Below are positions 50,326 to 61,830 of a DNA stretch of 64,000 nucleotides, one piece after another (within the stretch, counting starts at the first letter, position 1; every line of letters starts with the position of its first letter). The translations under genes were made by a program, and so were the position numbers. A model generated the notes under the pieces. That model was not told where the DNA came from. It saw only the letters and a list, made by a program, of their open reading frames with translations, and searched no databases. Source of the DNA: Nitzschia sp. DOCU1 (taxonomy: Eukaryota > Bacillariophyta > Bacillariophyceae > Bacillariales > Bacillariaceae); NCBI GenBank assembly GCA_951394045.1, contig OX596000.1, forward strand, positions 124,001-188,000, in the 5' to 3' direction.

Positions 50326-53008
50326 ATGGCTCCGACTACTACTTCGAAATCATGGGAAGAAGAAGACAACAAGGATGGTTCTAGTAGTTTCTTCTTTCCC
50401 GCCGCAACATCGACGATGAGGACGGATGATTGTCAGCAGCCCCCATCAACGCCGTGGGACGTGGAGACGGCGTTAGAAAATTCTTCCGACTCAAAAGCTT
50501 CTTCGACATGTGCTTGTCCAGAGGAAGAATTTTCATCGTCAGGAGGTTCCCATTCCTACTATCACATTAAAGACGACGAACGCAAACCGCCAGCGGCAAA
50601 GAAGAAGCAGACTTTTCAAGAACAGCACCAGAAAGGCTCGATTTTGCAGAACGGCCAAGAAGAATACATGGAGTCATCTAGCACAACGCTACAGCTCGAT
50701 GTTGCCGAAGGAGATAACGATGAGGATGCTGTTCGAGAGGTTGTAACCGGCAATATCGATGCATTGAGGCTAGAAAGTCTTCGAGTCGAACAAGAACAAC
50801 AAAAACAACGACAGAATCCTGTTGATACTCCTGCGGCTTTGATTGACTTGGCCTCCCATCCTTTTCCTACTACAAATATGGGAAATGACAATAAAGCAGG
50901 GGATACAACATCACTTGTCAAGGGACGTATATCGACCTTTTCACGACGACGGGATGGGAATGCTGCTAGTAGTAGTACTAGTACCAAGAAAACGGGCGCC
51001 GAGAAAGGTTCATCATCAAAGACACGCGACGACGACGAATCGATGGTCCGTGACATTTTGGAAACTGTTCCTCCTCCTCCTACTATTTCTCGCCACGCCA
51101 CAGTTAATCGTCGTGCACGTCGAGAAGTTCTTCCGGGTGCTGTAGCGGTGTCCGGTCGTGCCGTGAGTTCACGACGAACGTTACGTTCCAGCCAGGCAAC
51201 CGCTGAAGACTTTTCCGATGATTCGCATCGCGATCCAAGTAGTGAGTTTCTTCAAGCTCAGCCGCAACATGCCGTGGAAGTGGTACACGATGACGATTTG
51301 GAGCAAGAGTTTTTACAACGAATCATGGAGTCCGAAGCAGTCGAGGCTGTAAAGGTGGTACCACTTGGCGGATCCAAAGAATTTTGTTTGGAGCAAGAAG
51401 AAAAAGAAGAAGAACTGCGACAGAAAATTCTAAAAGAGCGAGAACAACAGCGCAAACGAATGCTCTTGTGGGGATCTTTGTTCTTGTTGTTTGTCATTGT
51501 AGGAGTGGTGGTCGGAATCATGCTGTCTGGTGGAGGTGGTGGAGCTAGTGGCGAGGCCCTGACAAAAGAAGCGACGCCATCCCCGACCTTGGCTCCAACA
51601 TTAACGGAACGAGATTACTTGGTCCAGCTTGTCCTCGAGCTTGACCAGGAATCAGAAGGAGCGATGGACGATCCTACTACACCGCAATTCCAAGCTTTGA
51701 ATTGGCTATTAGAGCCGGATCAGTTGGAAGCATGGAACATATATGACCCTGCCAATCAGAAGGAGCTACAGCAACGCTATGCTTTGGCGGTGCTTTACTA
51801 TGCCACAGGTGGCCCTATGGACTGGCTAGATTCTCTAGGGTTTTTGGGAAGAGCATCTGTATGCGACTGGACCAAGAACGGGAAGGGCATCACTTGCAAT
51901 AGTCAGTCGCAAGTGACGGACATTTCACTAGGTAAGTTATTCACGGGACAACGACGATTTCAACTATGCCCGGCTTCTTCGTCTGAAGCGTATGGCTAAT
52001 ACCTACGATTCTACTCTGACAGAGTCCCATCAACTCAACGGCACCCTTCCGAGTGAGCTTGCTTCTTTGACCACGACGAAGCAGCTCCTAGTCTCAAGCA
52101 ATCTAGGGCTCACGGGAACACTTCCGTCCGAGTTCGCCAAACTTTCATCCTCCTTGTTTCTTTTGGATGCATCCGAATGTGACTTGGTCGGGACCGTGCC
52201 GTCATCGTACAGCCAGCTTACCATTCTTGAGACTTTATATCTGTTCAACAACAAGTTGACCGGAAGCCTTCCCCAACGGATTTTCATTATGGGAAACCTT
52301 GGCGGACTGAAGTACGTGGATTTGTCCCAAAATCAATTTAGTGGAACCATCCCGGAATTCAATACCCAGTTCGCGTATCGTGAGGTACGGTTGAACCACA
52401 ATCAGTTTCACGGTCCGCTCCCTGTTGCCTTGTTCTCAAACCGACAGCTACAAGTTGTCGATCTTTCGCACAATCAGCTCACCGGAACCATCGGGCAGCA
52501 AACTGTAGCAGCGACGAAGCTCAAAGAGTTGTATTTGGGTCACAATAAATTTACGGGTCGAATACCCACCCAACTCGGTCGGCTTTTTGATCTGACCCAG
52601 CTTCGCTTGGATCAAAACCAGCTTGTTGGACGCATTCCGTCCCAGCTGGGATTTTTGAGAGAGTGCGAGGCGCTTGACCTCTCTTTCAATCTGTTGACAG
52701 GTACGATTCCCGAAGAACTAGGAAAGATTGATGCTCTCCTGAGCTTGTCATTGCAGTCCAATCCCTCGTTGAGTGGTACCGTACCGGCTTCTTTGGCTAC
52801 CAAGTCGGTCCCGCTGGTCGAGTTGCAAATTCAAGATACCAGTTTGACGGGCGGACTCGAGCAGACATTTTGTGCGCTAGAGATTATGCCCAACATTACT
52901 GCCGACTGTGGTGGATCTGCACCGGAGATATCATGTTCGTGCTGCAGCACTTGCTGCGGAGACACCAACGGGGAAGATTGTACCCTCCAAAATGTTGGCG
53001 GAAATTAG
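50326..53008 (+). CDS. Single-pass transmembrane leucine-rich-repeat protein (first of a tandem pair)
   Basis: Exons 50326-51931 and 52023-53008 join across a 91 bp GTAAGT...GACAG intron in phase 1, giving 863 residues. Residues 1-379 are a charged, low-complexity, presumably cytosolic region ending in a basic coiled segment (ILKEREQQRKR). The membrane helix is 380-400. A Thr/Pro hinge follows, then a cap region with ALAVLYYATGGP and a CDW...GITC pair. About ten plant-type LRRs (LxxNxLTGTIPxxL) run from about 530 to 800, and the end is a Cys cluster (CSCCSTCCG). The lack of a kinase and an N-in topology match the diatom LRR membrane proteins. A receptor or adhesion role is inferred. The neighbour at 54027-56415 has the same plan and intron site. 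Confidence 0.8.
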
Positions 53009-54026
53009 AAGCATTCATTCCTCACGACGTTTGGAACCATCTTCAGAGCAACAGCCGGAAACATTCTCGGTATACCGATCCGACCGACTTTGCACCCTCC
53101 AGCGCTCTTTCAGCCAGCGTCTTTCCGCTATTTTTTGCAAGATTTCGACTGGAGAATTCAGTAGCCAATCGTTCACCAAACAAGTTCGCCTGTGGGACAC
53201 CACCGAGAAGGCAGGTAACTCGGATGACATAAATCGGCGGTGACAAGAGGCCAAGAAATCAGCTAGCTAGTAGTAGATCCTTGTTTCCTCTTTGGGTTGC
53301 TAGGAACGGCGCTAATGGTCCTGAAATCCCGTAGCGCCTCGGAACATCGAAATTCCGCTTCGGTGCCGCGAAAGCTTTTCCACCAGTACTGTAGCTTTTG
53401 TCCGATGAAGTAAGCAAAATGATAACTGTAGGCCCGTACTATTGAAAAGCCAACAGGGAGATCATTTTAGTTGAGGTTGTTTGAGGTCGAACTCCTGTCA
53501 AAGAAATTATGGGTCTCTAGTAGTAGGGCCGGCAGCAGCAGGGAGCGCTGTCTTTGTTAACATCAACGGACTACATACAAAACGTATCGCTACCTTCAGC
53601 TCTTTGTCAAGCAATGAGATCACACAGTCTCCATCTCCATTTTGAGTGTGTCATTGATCTGGTAGGAATGAATGGTTATGAATGGGTGCCTTGCACCATG
53701 GTGGAATCGAAAAGACTGTCGTTCGATTTTTTGTGCTCGTAGTCGACGCATCCGACTAAATTTTAACGTTTCTATTACCCCGCTTCGCGGGCGCACGTTC
53801 CCCAACGCGCATTTCGAGAGAACCGGGCATCGCATTTTCCCGCCACAAATTTGTCAAGATTTCGACCGATACACATGCAAAAACAATTTGGGACGAACCA
53901 GTCTGCTAGCAGCATCCGAATTTCACCTTCGTGCCAGATAGGCTTCCACCAAGGCAACAACGTCCAAACTTTCCTTGGATTGTCTGATTGTTTTCCCAAC
54001 GATTGCTACTATTTACCGAGTGCATT
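53009..54026. other. Intergenic between the LRR genes
   Basis: No gene seen; frames here are short. It holds the 3' end of the first LRR gene and the promoter of the second. Confidence 0.4.
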
Positions 54027-56415
54027 ATGACAGACAAAGACGACGACAAAAAGCAGGAAAAAGACGAGAAAGATCTTGAAACGCCGGACGACAAGGATCT
54101 TCCGATAGATCTAGATTCGCTGGACGACAAGTATGAAAAAACGACAGAAGAAGACGAAGCAGTAGCACCGGAATCGCATGGTGGTGTTGATGCCACTGGA
54201 CCAGTGGTGGTAGATGCAAATGCGGTGGATGAAGCCGAATTGGAAGCCAACTTTCGTCACAAGCTCAAGAATGAGCTGGGTACTGCAGTTGAAGTAGAAG
54301 CGGAATACCCGAAACCGGCAGCGAGAGCTGCGCAAGATCCAGTAATCTCGAATACTACCAAATTTTTGGTAGCAGCCTTTATTCTCTCCGGAATCGCCGT
54401 GGGTGCTATTCTGGGAACCCTGTTGCAGCAGGATGGAGATACTGGTACTAGCGGTGAAGGCGACTCCGCCATTCCACCACAGTCAAATGACACCTACGTC
54501 CCGATGACTAGCCTGGAATATCTTCAATTCTTGCTTACGCCACTATCGGGAGAAGAGGCCTTGATTAATGAAACGTCTCCTCAATATCAAGCCATGTACT
54601 TTCTGGCAGAAGAAGATGGAATCGATTGGAATATCTTTGACCCTTCAAACGAATTGGATGTCATTGAACGTTACGTTATGATGACCTTGTTCTATGCTAC
54701 GGATGGGCCGAACTCGTGGAACGATACACTCTTGTTTGGATCCAATTATACGACCTGCGAGTGGCCGAATATTGGGCAAGACGAGAACAATACCTATACG
54801 TTCAATGAAGTGGATTGTGACGAAAATAATCGCATCGTCAAGGTGCGGCTAGGTAAGGTCCAGAAACAAACAAATGATTCAGTTTGACTTTCCCGCTTTC
54901 TAATTTCTCAACACCATTCTTCTGTTGTCACGTGTAGATCGCAATGGCTTGAATGGATACCTCCCTCCGGAGCTGGCCTTGTTGCCGTCAATCGAAATAT
55001 ACTCCTTTGGCGGCAACCCCGATTTGATAGGCACCATGCCCACAGAACTGGGCTTGCTTTCGGATACTCTTAACTTTTTTCAGACTAGCGGCAGTAGTCT
55101 GACTGGTACTCTTCCCACCGAAATGGTTCATCTGAGCAATTTGGAAGTTCTTGCCTTGTACCAGAACCAGTTCACAGGTACCGTTCCCGACACGACCAAG
55201 TTAACCGCACTTCAGGCTTTTGATTTGGCTGAAAACAATTTGGTAGGTAATCTTCCTACCCTTCACCCGGATGCTCCCACGCAAGTTGTTTATTTGGAAG
55301 GGAATGCTTTTTCGGGAACAATTCCTAGCAGTTACTTTCAAAAGACAACCCTTGAAACCATATCCATCTCGAACAATCAATTGACGGGAACTATTTCGTC
55401 GGAAATTGCCAATCTAGATGCGTTGCAAAACTTTTGGGCCGATGGAAATTTATTTGAGGGATCGATTCCTACCGAAATCGGCAATATGCAAGCACTTGCC
55501 TGGCTTTGGCTTTTTAACAATCCCGCCATTACGGGATCCATCCCAAGTGAATTGGCCAATCTACGAATGATGTCGTGGCTAGACTTGTCCAACATGGGAT
55601 TGACGGGTACCTTGCCACCCGAATTGGAAGGCTTGGATCAGCTTCGCTTCTTTGACATCTTTTCCAACGATTTGACTGGAACAGTACCCATGAGCTACAT
55701 CAACATGGTCTCGTTGGAGCGTTTCCGCGTGCAAAACACTAGCTTGACGGGAGGAATCGAGGAAAGCTTTTGCGCATTGGAAAAGTTGACGACTTCGATC
55801 GGGGCCGATTGCGGAGGAATCTCCACGGCTGAAGTTCCTTGCTCCTGTTGTACAGACTGTTGTCAGGACACGACGGGGGCCGACGTTGGAGCCGAAGAAG
55901 GAAATTGTCAAGTTAATTTGGATGGTGTCTGTCGCACAAACGCAGGTCACTTTGAGAGTGACTTGGAGCGTAATACGACGTGCGTTTGTTTGGATGGAGG
56001 AGCCCGTTTGGAGTGTACCGATCAAGAATGCCCGTCGTGCAATCTCGCGGGCGACGTGTGCGCGCTCAACACCAAGTACGGCTACGACTTTAATGCTTCT
56101 ACGGGCGACATTACGTCCTTTCACAACACGTTTGAGTATGTCAGTGGGCATGAAGGCACTGTCATTGAAATGGTAGTCCCCAATGAGGGCAAGTGCTTCG
56201 TTTCGTTAAACGGCCAGGAATGCCGAAGCTGCGGTGGAATCGTTTGTGCAAGTGGCTTTGAAGGCTGGGCAGTCCTTTGCGATAATATCGAAGGCGGAGG
56301 CAATCATAACATTTGCGAAGAGTTTGTGAATCCAGGCCCTCTGGAAATTCTCTCCACCTACGATCAGGGGCAGCTCACGGGCTGTCCGCTCTTGATTGAG
56401 CGCGTGGGAACCTAG
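54027..56415 (+). CDS. Single-pass transmembrane leucine-rich-repeat protein with Cys-rich C-terminus (second of the pair)
   Basis: Exons 54027-54852 and 54938-56415 join across an 85 bp GTAAGG...GTGTAG intron in phase 1, giving 767 residues. The start MTDKDDDKK is preferred to an ATG 39 bp upstream because it opens directly into the acidic cytosolic region. The membrane helix is at 111-132. The cap region has MTLFYATDGPNSW and a CEW...VDC pair. LRRs of the LTGTLPxEL type span about 276-575. A longer Cys-rich tail follows (CSCCTDCCQD, CVCLDGG, CPSC, ECRSCGGIVC). Several NxT/S sequons support an extracellular LRR part. The cytosolic part is much shorter than in the first gene. Probable surface receptor-like or adhesion protein. 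Confidence 0.8.
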
Positions 56416-56525
56416 ATCTAGCGGTGGCAATAATTCGACCGTAGCGAAGAGTATTGTAGAATACCAGGGGTATTAAAATGGAATTCATTTGTACGATCTG
56501 TCTAAAGCCGGCACTCTCGATTTGT

Positions 56526-57641
56526 TTACCAAAGTTTTGGAATGATTTGGGGTACGTCTTGGATATATTTGTGAAAGGCCGGGTCGTGTCCATACTTGGA
56601 TTGCGCCAACTGGTTCACATTGAGGATGAATCCATTGGCTTGTCCCCAAAAGAGTGCCCACATGAATAGCGGTGAAAGCAAAGCCAAGGCAAGCCGCCGG
56701 TAGCTCCAGACTTTATGGATTATTTTGGATGTTATGGACGATGACGGTGACGACGTAACAGGCATAATCAACGCAGGCAAGTTCATAATCAAGATTCCTC
56801 CCCACAAGACGAGATTGCCAAACATGTTGGGATGTTGACTCATGGTCCACAATCCCACGTTGCAAAATTGACCGGGATGAGATTGTTTAAAGAACCATTT
56901 TTGAGCATCGGCCAGGGTTTCAATGACAAGACCGACCAAAAAGACCAGCCCACCTGCTTGCACACAGGCCTTGTTCCACTTGTTGGAGAGTAGCCCTAGT
57001 AGATAGGGCATACTGCAAAGAAGATTCCACAAAAAGGTAATGAACCAAAATCCAAACGTGCCACTGGCAGTCGACAAAGTTTCGGTCAGTCGGTGGTCAT
57101 GACCTACTTGCAACGCCCGATAAAACAAAAACGACGCGAGTTTAGTACCCCATAGACATACCGCCATGGACGATACTTGTTGACTAAGGGTAGCGGATGA
57201 CGCTGCCAACAGATTGGGTAAACTTGCGAGAGCAAAGGCACCGGTACCCATTAGATCCAAGTGAACATGAGATCCCGTCGCCAAGCTAATGACAAAGCCC
57301 AAGGCGTCGACAATGGTGTAGATTCCGATTGCCCTCCAAAACGGACTCGACAAGTCGGTCAAGGGAATAATCGAAAGCCCCAGTTTTGTAGTAGTAGGAG
57401 ACGCGTCATTTCGGTAGGGTGAATTCTTCGATCGTGTTGCGGGTTTGCTTGGTTTCGTCATGCCGTCGGCGCCTGAATGGAAAATCGATGTAGATGATGG
57501 AGTGGGAAAGGCTTGGATGCAATAATCGCACTTGCTTACTAGGAAGCAAAGCAGCAAGAAGAAAAGCCGTAGACGGGGGCGACCTCTGGATCGAAACGAA
57601 AGTTCGAGAGACTTTGTTCTATTTGATTCGGCTGGAAACAT
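56526..57641 (-). CDS. Plastid-targeted DUF1295/steroid-5-alpha-reductase-like membrane protein
   Basis: 371 residues from the ATG at 57641. A hydrophobic signal (LFFLLLCFLVS) and CIQAFPTPSS form a diatom plastid presequence. About six or seven hydrophobic segments follow. The conserved block WGTKLASFLFYRALQVGHDHR, then GLVIETLADAQKWFFKQSHPG and GLWTMSQHPNMFGNLVLWGG, is typical of DUF1295 proteins. These are related to 3-oxo-5-alpha-steroid 4-dehydrogenases and isoprenylcysteine methyltransferases and bind a nucleotide cofactor at the C-terminal end. The substrate is unknown; an NADPH-dependent lipid or isoprenoid reductase is a guess. It converges with the LRR gene, 110 bp between stops. Confidence 0.75.
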   Translation of the reverse strand: MFPAESNRTKSLELSFRSRGRPRLRLFFLLLCFLVSKCDYCIQAFPTPSSTSIFHSGADGMTKPSKPATRSKNSPYRNDASPTTTKLGLSIIPLTDLSSPFWRAIGIYTIVDALGFVISLATGSHVHLDLMGTGAFALASLPNLLAASSATLSQQVSSMAVCLWGTKLASFLFYRALQVGHDHRLTETLSTASGTFGFWFITFLWNLLCSMPYLLGLLSNKWNKACVQAGGLVFLVGLVIETLADAQKWFFKQSHPGQFCNVGLWTMSQHPNMFGNLVLWGGILIMNLPALIMPVTSSPSSSITSKIIHKVWSYRRLALALLSPLFMWALFWGQANGFILNVNQLAQSKYGHDPAFHKYIQDVPQIIPKLW

Positions 57642-58255
57642 GCTCAACGACGCTTCTGACTGATGCCTTGATGTTGACTCATCATTGTGGAGTCATACGC
57701 GACGATCGATCGATCGCTCTCGTCGCGTGTCATCTCGTGATGCCTTTTGGGGATGGGCATACTCGGATCGACGACTGACGTGGTGAGTTTGGAACGGATA
57801 TTTTGGACCTCTCGATGCGATGACGATAGTGGTCAAAGCAGTCAAATTTGAGAGTCATATCAATCTTGTCGGCACCTGTAGCTTCCAAATTGAATTGCCC
57901 TCTAGAAATGAGCTGAAATTGCTTGGTTGCAGAATAGTCAACGACTACAGGAGCTAGCATTGGACATAGGCTAGCGTTCCTTGCTGAATGTCGGCAAGAT
58001 TTCCTCTCCGAATTCTTGATCACAAGGATGAAACGTCGAATGGCTTACAAAGAAAAAGTATGTTCCTTATTAGAGGTGGTTTTGCGAGAGGGTGTATCTA
58101 ACTAGACGTGCAGCCCCTGTCAGGCAGCCCACCTCCATCCGTAAATGCGAAAGAAACAGCCGATATTGTGGTTGGAACTCAATCTATTGCTTTTCATGAA
58201 AAGTCCAAAAGCCACATTCTCACACACCCGTTTCCAATTTGCCAGGACCTCCTTT
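57642..58255. other. Intergenic
   Basis: No gene seen. It lies between two minus-strand plastid protein genes and includes the promoter of the one ending at 56526. Confidence 0.4.
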
Positions 58256-58789
58256 TTAATTCCAAATATTCTTTAGTCGTTCGGCATCACGTGCTTTCTT
58301 TTCCAAAGCACGTCGTTTGGTCTCTTCTTCCAAAGCTTTCATTTCCGCCTTCTTTTTTTCTTTGGCGGCTTGCCGAGCTTCCTCGGCCTTGCGCATACTT
58401 TCGGCTTGTTTCTCTTTTTCATTGGCGCCAGGATCCGTTCGGTCTGCTCGGCCTCGGGTATTCAAAATGGCTTCCGTGCCATCCCCAAATCCTTGCATGT
58501 TGGCATCATACTTGGGCAAGGAAAAGTCCAAAGAGGTCGCATCCGCAAATACGGCTGTGGGGCTCATCAACATCAAGGAACATCCCAACAGGAAAGCCGC
58601 AGCAGTAGATTTGACTTGATTCTCCTTTCGGGACGGCTCGGAAGAGGGAGAGGCGTGAAGGCAAGTCGACGACGACGTGGACAAGGCCTGGTTCGGGTTC
58701 TGAGTGAAAAAGGCCCCAGCAGTTGCACGAGGTGCAAAGGCATTGGCGCTCGTGGCCAAAGAAAGTGCGAGGACGACGGAAGTCTTCAT
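58256..58789 (-). CDS. Probable thylakoid-lumen protein of unknown function
   Basis: 177 residues from the ATG at 58789. This start is chosen because it opens into a textbook plastid presequence, MKTSVVLALSLATSANAFAP; codons upstream in the same frame are basic and not signal-like. A second hydrophobic signal (TAAAFLLGCSLMLMSPTAVFADA) follows at about 58-82, which suggests import into the thylakoid lumen. The mature part begins TSLDFSLPKYDANMQGFGDG and ends in a long Lys/Glu/Ala-rich helix (EEARQAAKEKKKAEMKAL). A small photosystem-associated or other lumenal protein is likely. I do not recognise a named subunit. Confidence 0.7.
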   Translation of the reverse strand: MKTSVVLALSLATSANAFAPRATAGAFFTQNPNQALSTSSSTCLHASPSSEPSRKENQVKSTAAAFLLGCSLMLMSPTAVFADATSLDFSLPKYDANMQGFGDGTEAILNTRGRADRTDPGANEKEKQAESMRKAEEARQAAKEKKKAEMKALEEETKRRALEKKARDAERLKNIWN

Positions 58790-59307
58790 ATTGTCAAAGG
58801 ATGTCGCTTGATAGCGAAGCGTTGGTTGTGTAAAATGAGAAACGCCGTCGATTGTCACATTCACCGACTCTGGCAAGGGCGTCATCGCCCGACCACCGAC
58901 ATGGTGGTCGTGATGCGGTGGTTTCGTCATGCTTCTGCTGGCCGATAGCACGCGAGAATGGCGTATCCTTCTGACGTTGGCGCGAAGACGGAGTTCAACA
59001 GTCCGAGTCGTGCATAGTTTTACCGAACCCAATCGTGCGCATGCATCCTTCGTCCCGTGCGCTCTCCGGGAAGACGATCAATAGACGACTGGCCTAATTT
59101 AAGCCGTATACTAAAGATTCTACCTTGTTCAAACTACTGTAGCTCTTGCAACTGTATTGGTTCGAAGCCACATTGTTGTTTTCCCTTCTGATATTGTTAT
59201 TGTGAGCTCAGCAGATTTCAAAAGTAACCAATCACACATTTCCCCCTATTACTAGTTACGATTCTGTCCTGGACCCGTGAGACGTTTCTTGCCACATGCA
59301 TGCGTGT
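58790..59307. other. Intergenic
   Basis: No gene seen; promoter region of the lumen protein and 3' flank of the ZIP locus. Confidence 0.4.
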
Positions 59308-60645
59308 TTAGATTTGAAACAATACAAGAGAAAGTGCATTGACAATCATTCCTGCGATGAATGAATGTGTAACGACGGTATCCTCAGGATGAAAAATGCG
59401 CTGTCGGTATGAGCTCCCGAACACTGATAATGACCATCATGCCCGCAACCAGCCCAAAAAGAACAGCAAACACCACATCCGAAACAACATTTGCTAGAAT
59501 GAGCCAACCCAAGAATGCAGCCACAACCTCTGATGCTCCCGACAGCAGAGCCCACAAAAAGGCATCTAGCCGCTTGCCTGTGGCATAAAAGATTGGAAGG
59601 GCAACACAGACACCTTCTGTAATGTTGTGTATTGAAATGGCAACGGCAAGTACCACGCTGACCGTGGGATCATCCAAAGCAGCTACAAATGTTGCTAGGG
59701 CTTCTGGAAAGTTATGAAGTCTGATGGCCAAAGCAGTGTCCATACCCATTTTTTCCAATCGTTTCTGCTCTTCAGACGTTTTGTTGCCAGAGCCAGGAGA
59801 TTGGTGCTGCCTTTTAGCCGTTCGATCGGCGGTATTAGAAAACGTAGGGACCTCTTCTAGAGAAAGATTGTCCAAAAAATCGTCATCTGAGTTCATATCC
59901 TCCAAGTCCAAAGCATCATCCTCTTGGCCGTTTTCTGATTCCTTCTCATGCTGCAATACCCTTGCCATTTTTTGGAAAGTGTCCAGCTGATGGACTGGAT
60001 CCTTGCTGCAACAAGGAGGCGTGAAGCCCAGTTCCCCCGTAGCGTCAACATCTTCTCTTGTCGTCTTGTGTGTCTTCTCTTATGTTGTTTGTCTTCGTCA
60101 GTAGAATACCCCTCTAGATCTAACAAGTAGTTAGAACGTTAGAATGTTGTGACATTGCAATGTTAGAATGTTCGTACACACAATGGCCTACGTGTAGTAC
60201 CAACATACCTTAGATACATACCTGGCTGACGTCAACTTGGTCGAACGTCTGTGGACGCACAGACGGATGGGCAAGGCCGACGCAGCTGACGAGCAATGAC
60301 GATGACAGTTGCGAGCGTGGCGAGCCGTCAACGTCTACTACTGCACTAGAAGTTCCAATGTATCCAGGTATAGACCTTGAAGAGATCTGAGAAGCTAGAT
60401 CGGTGGGAGTTGTACCCAACGCATACAGGATGCATTGAGGAAAGACTCCGGTGGTCTAGAAGCGATAGAATCAGCGATAACTTTAGATCTCACAATTATT
60501 TCCACTACAACTTTTTCATCGTACTTCCAGCGTAGTGCACGATGACCGTGACCCCCCAACAACCACGCCACAAGCGCATTCAGTAGCTGCAAAAAGATTC
60601 CCAAGACAAGGGTATGAGTAACCGCCCCCCATACATGCAAAAATA

Positions 60646-61026
60646 AAAAACCCCAAGCCTATTTGTTAACCGATTAGATGTTGGAAATGAGCTACCTAGT
60701 TATGCTAGTCCAGCCCCCTGAATCACAATGGACGGGTGGCACCCGCCCGCCGCTCATCAGACATACATACCCGGCGCGGGCACCCGCGAAAGAGCGCGCG
60801 CACTCGTGTTGCTTAGCACCTCCGAAACGACATGGAGATAAGCCCCGCACGAAAAACCCCTCAACCCAGGGAAGGGAACAACAGAGGGGGAAAGTTACGA
60901 AGCCAACACACCCGGCTCAACCGGCGTAACACAATTTTTGGGAAAGACAAGGCCCTATGCCGGGAATCGAACCCGGCGCCTCTCCACAGTTAGCTTACCA
61001 TGTGCCAACTAAACTACACTGGACCT
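60646..61026 (-). mobile_element. tRNA-derived SINE inserted in a ZIP intron
   Basis: The 381 bp insert is flanked by a perfect 16 bp target-site duplication, CATACATGCAAAAATA, at 60630-60645 and 61027-61042. Its head (minus strand, from 61026) contains a perfect RNA polymerase III A box TAGTTTAGTTGG and B box GGTTCGATTCC. The T-arm can form but no anticodon stem can, so it is a tRNA relic, not a tRNA gene. The body is unrelated and GC-rich; the 3' end is GGGGTTTTTT. It lies between a GTATGT donor and a TTTTTGCAG acceptor, so splicing would remove it. The tail does not resemble the LINE 3' end in this window. Confidence 0.85.
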
Positions 61027-61497
61027 CATACATGCAAAAATACAATCCCATTTAGCAATGTAAAACATACCATCATCACGAGGACACCACCGAAAAAGCA
61101 CAGTGTCATATACGTGTAAGCCAGACCATCCGATGACAATGCCCCCTGGAATGCTGTAGGCGCCTTTTGAAAAATCTGAATAAAGGAAACATAGGTCATA
61201 ACACCAGCCGAGAAACCCAAGGATCCAGCCAGTACTCGCCTTAACGCAAGCTTGACAATGTTGGGCACGATATTTCACGATGACGACGAATGGATGAATC
61301 ATATGAATCAAGAGTACAGAATTAGGCACAGATATTGCCCTTGAGCCACGAATCAAATACGAATGACTCAGACAACTATTGGGAGAGATTTCTATGGATG
61401 ATTGCAGAGACTCTAAGAAAGAAACAGGGTGGTCAAATTAGCAAAGTAGAGTAAGAGCTCATTCTTTTGAGTTTCACTCAGTAGATCAGATTATTGT

Positions 61498-61720
61498 GTT
61501 AATTTGCTACATACGAGTCGGATAGCCAGTAGCGATGCTTGACGCTTGATTTCCAACAGAAACTCAAAATAAGCAGTTGAGAGGTGAGTTCCTTCTGGAG
61601 ACAGTAATTGTTTGAAGGAGTGGTAAGCCTTGGTAAGCAACAATGGGAGAAGAAAAGAAAGAAAAGTTGTTAATTTGCTACATACGAGTTGGATAGCCGG
61701 TAGCGATGCTTGATTTCCAA
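61498..61720 (-). repeat. Duplicated exon edge with splice donor
   Basis: The end of ZIP exon 1 and its donor (minus strand: GGAAATCAAGC, ATCGCTAC, GGCTATCC, ACTCGTATGTAGCAAATTAAC) occurs at 61720-61669 and again, with a 7 bp insert, at 61556-61498. The spacing is about 170 bp. The second copy lies in the presumed first intron and keeps GTATGT. Confidence 0.65.
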
Positions 61721-61830
61721 TAGGCAATCGTGAGAAAGAACACAACAGCCGCACCAATAGCCGTCGATGCATCAGCTGTAATGACTAGTTCAAATGCCAC
61801 TGCGGCATTTTCACCTCGATAATCCGGCAT

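Larger units (their letters stand above)
59308..61830 (-). pseudogene. ZIP-family zinc/metal transporter gene, intron-containing and probably broken
   Basis: Exon pieces on the minus strand spell a ZIP transporter. They are AAVAFELVITADASTAIGAAVVFF (from ATG 61830), LALRRVLAGSLGFSAGVMTYVSF to FGGVLVMM (about 61250-61074), LLNALVAWLLGGHGHR (from about 60585, after a TTTTTGCAG acceptor), DLEGYSTDEDKQHK (about 60120), ELGFTPPCCSKDP, and the metal-binding helices RLHNFPEALATF and HNITEGVCVALPI. Damage: after DKQHK an AG dinucleotide excess (AAGAGAAG) shifts the frame. Near 59390 a run of five T instead of four creates a stop before HPEDTVVTHSFIAGM and the last helix. The exon 1-2 junction cannot be restored cleanly. 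ZIPs import Zn, Fe or Mn. HNITEG replaces the usual HNIPEG. Confidence 0.65.

Noticed and set aside
58790..59032. Longer N-terminus for the lumen protein gene
   Set aside because: The extra 81 residues are basic and not signal-like, while Met at 58789 opens into a perfect plastid presequence.
60954..61026. tRNA gene on the minus strand
   Set aside because: A and B boxes and a T-arm are present, but the acceptor and anticodon stems cannot form. The sequence is the head of a longer insert with a 16 bp target duplication, so it is a SINE.
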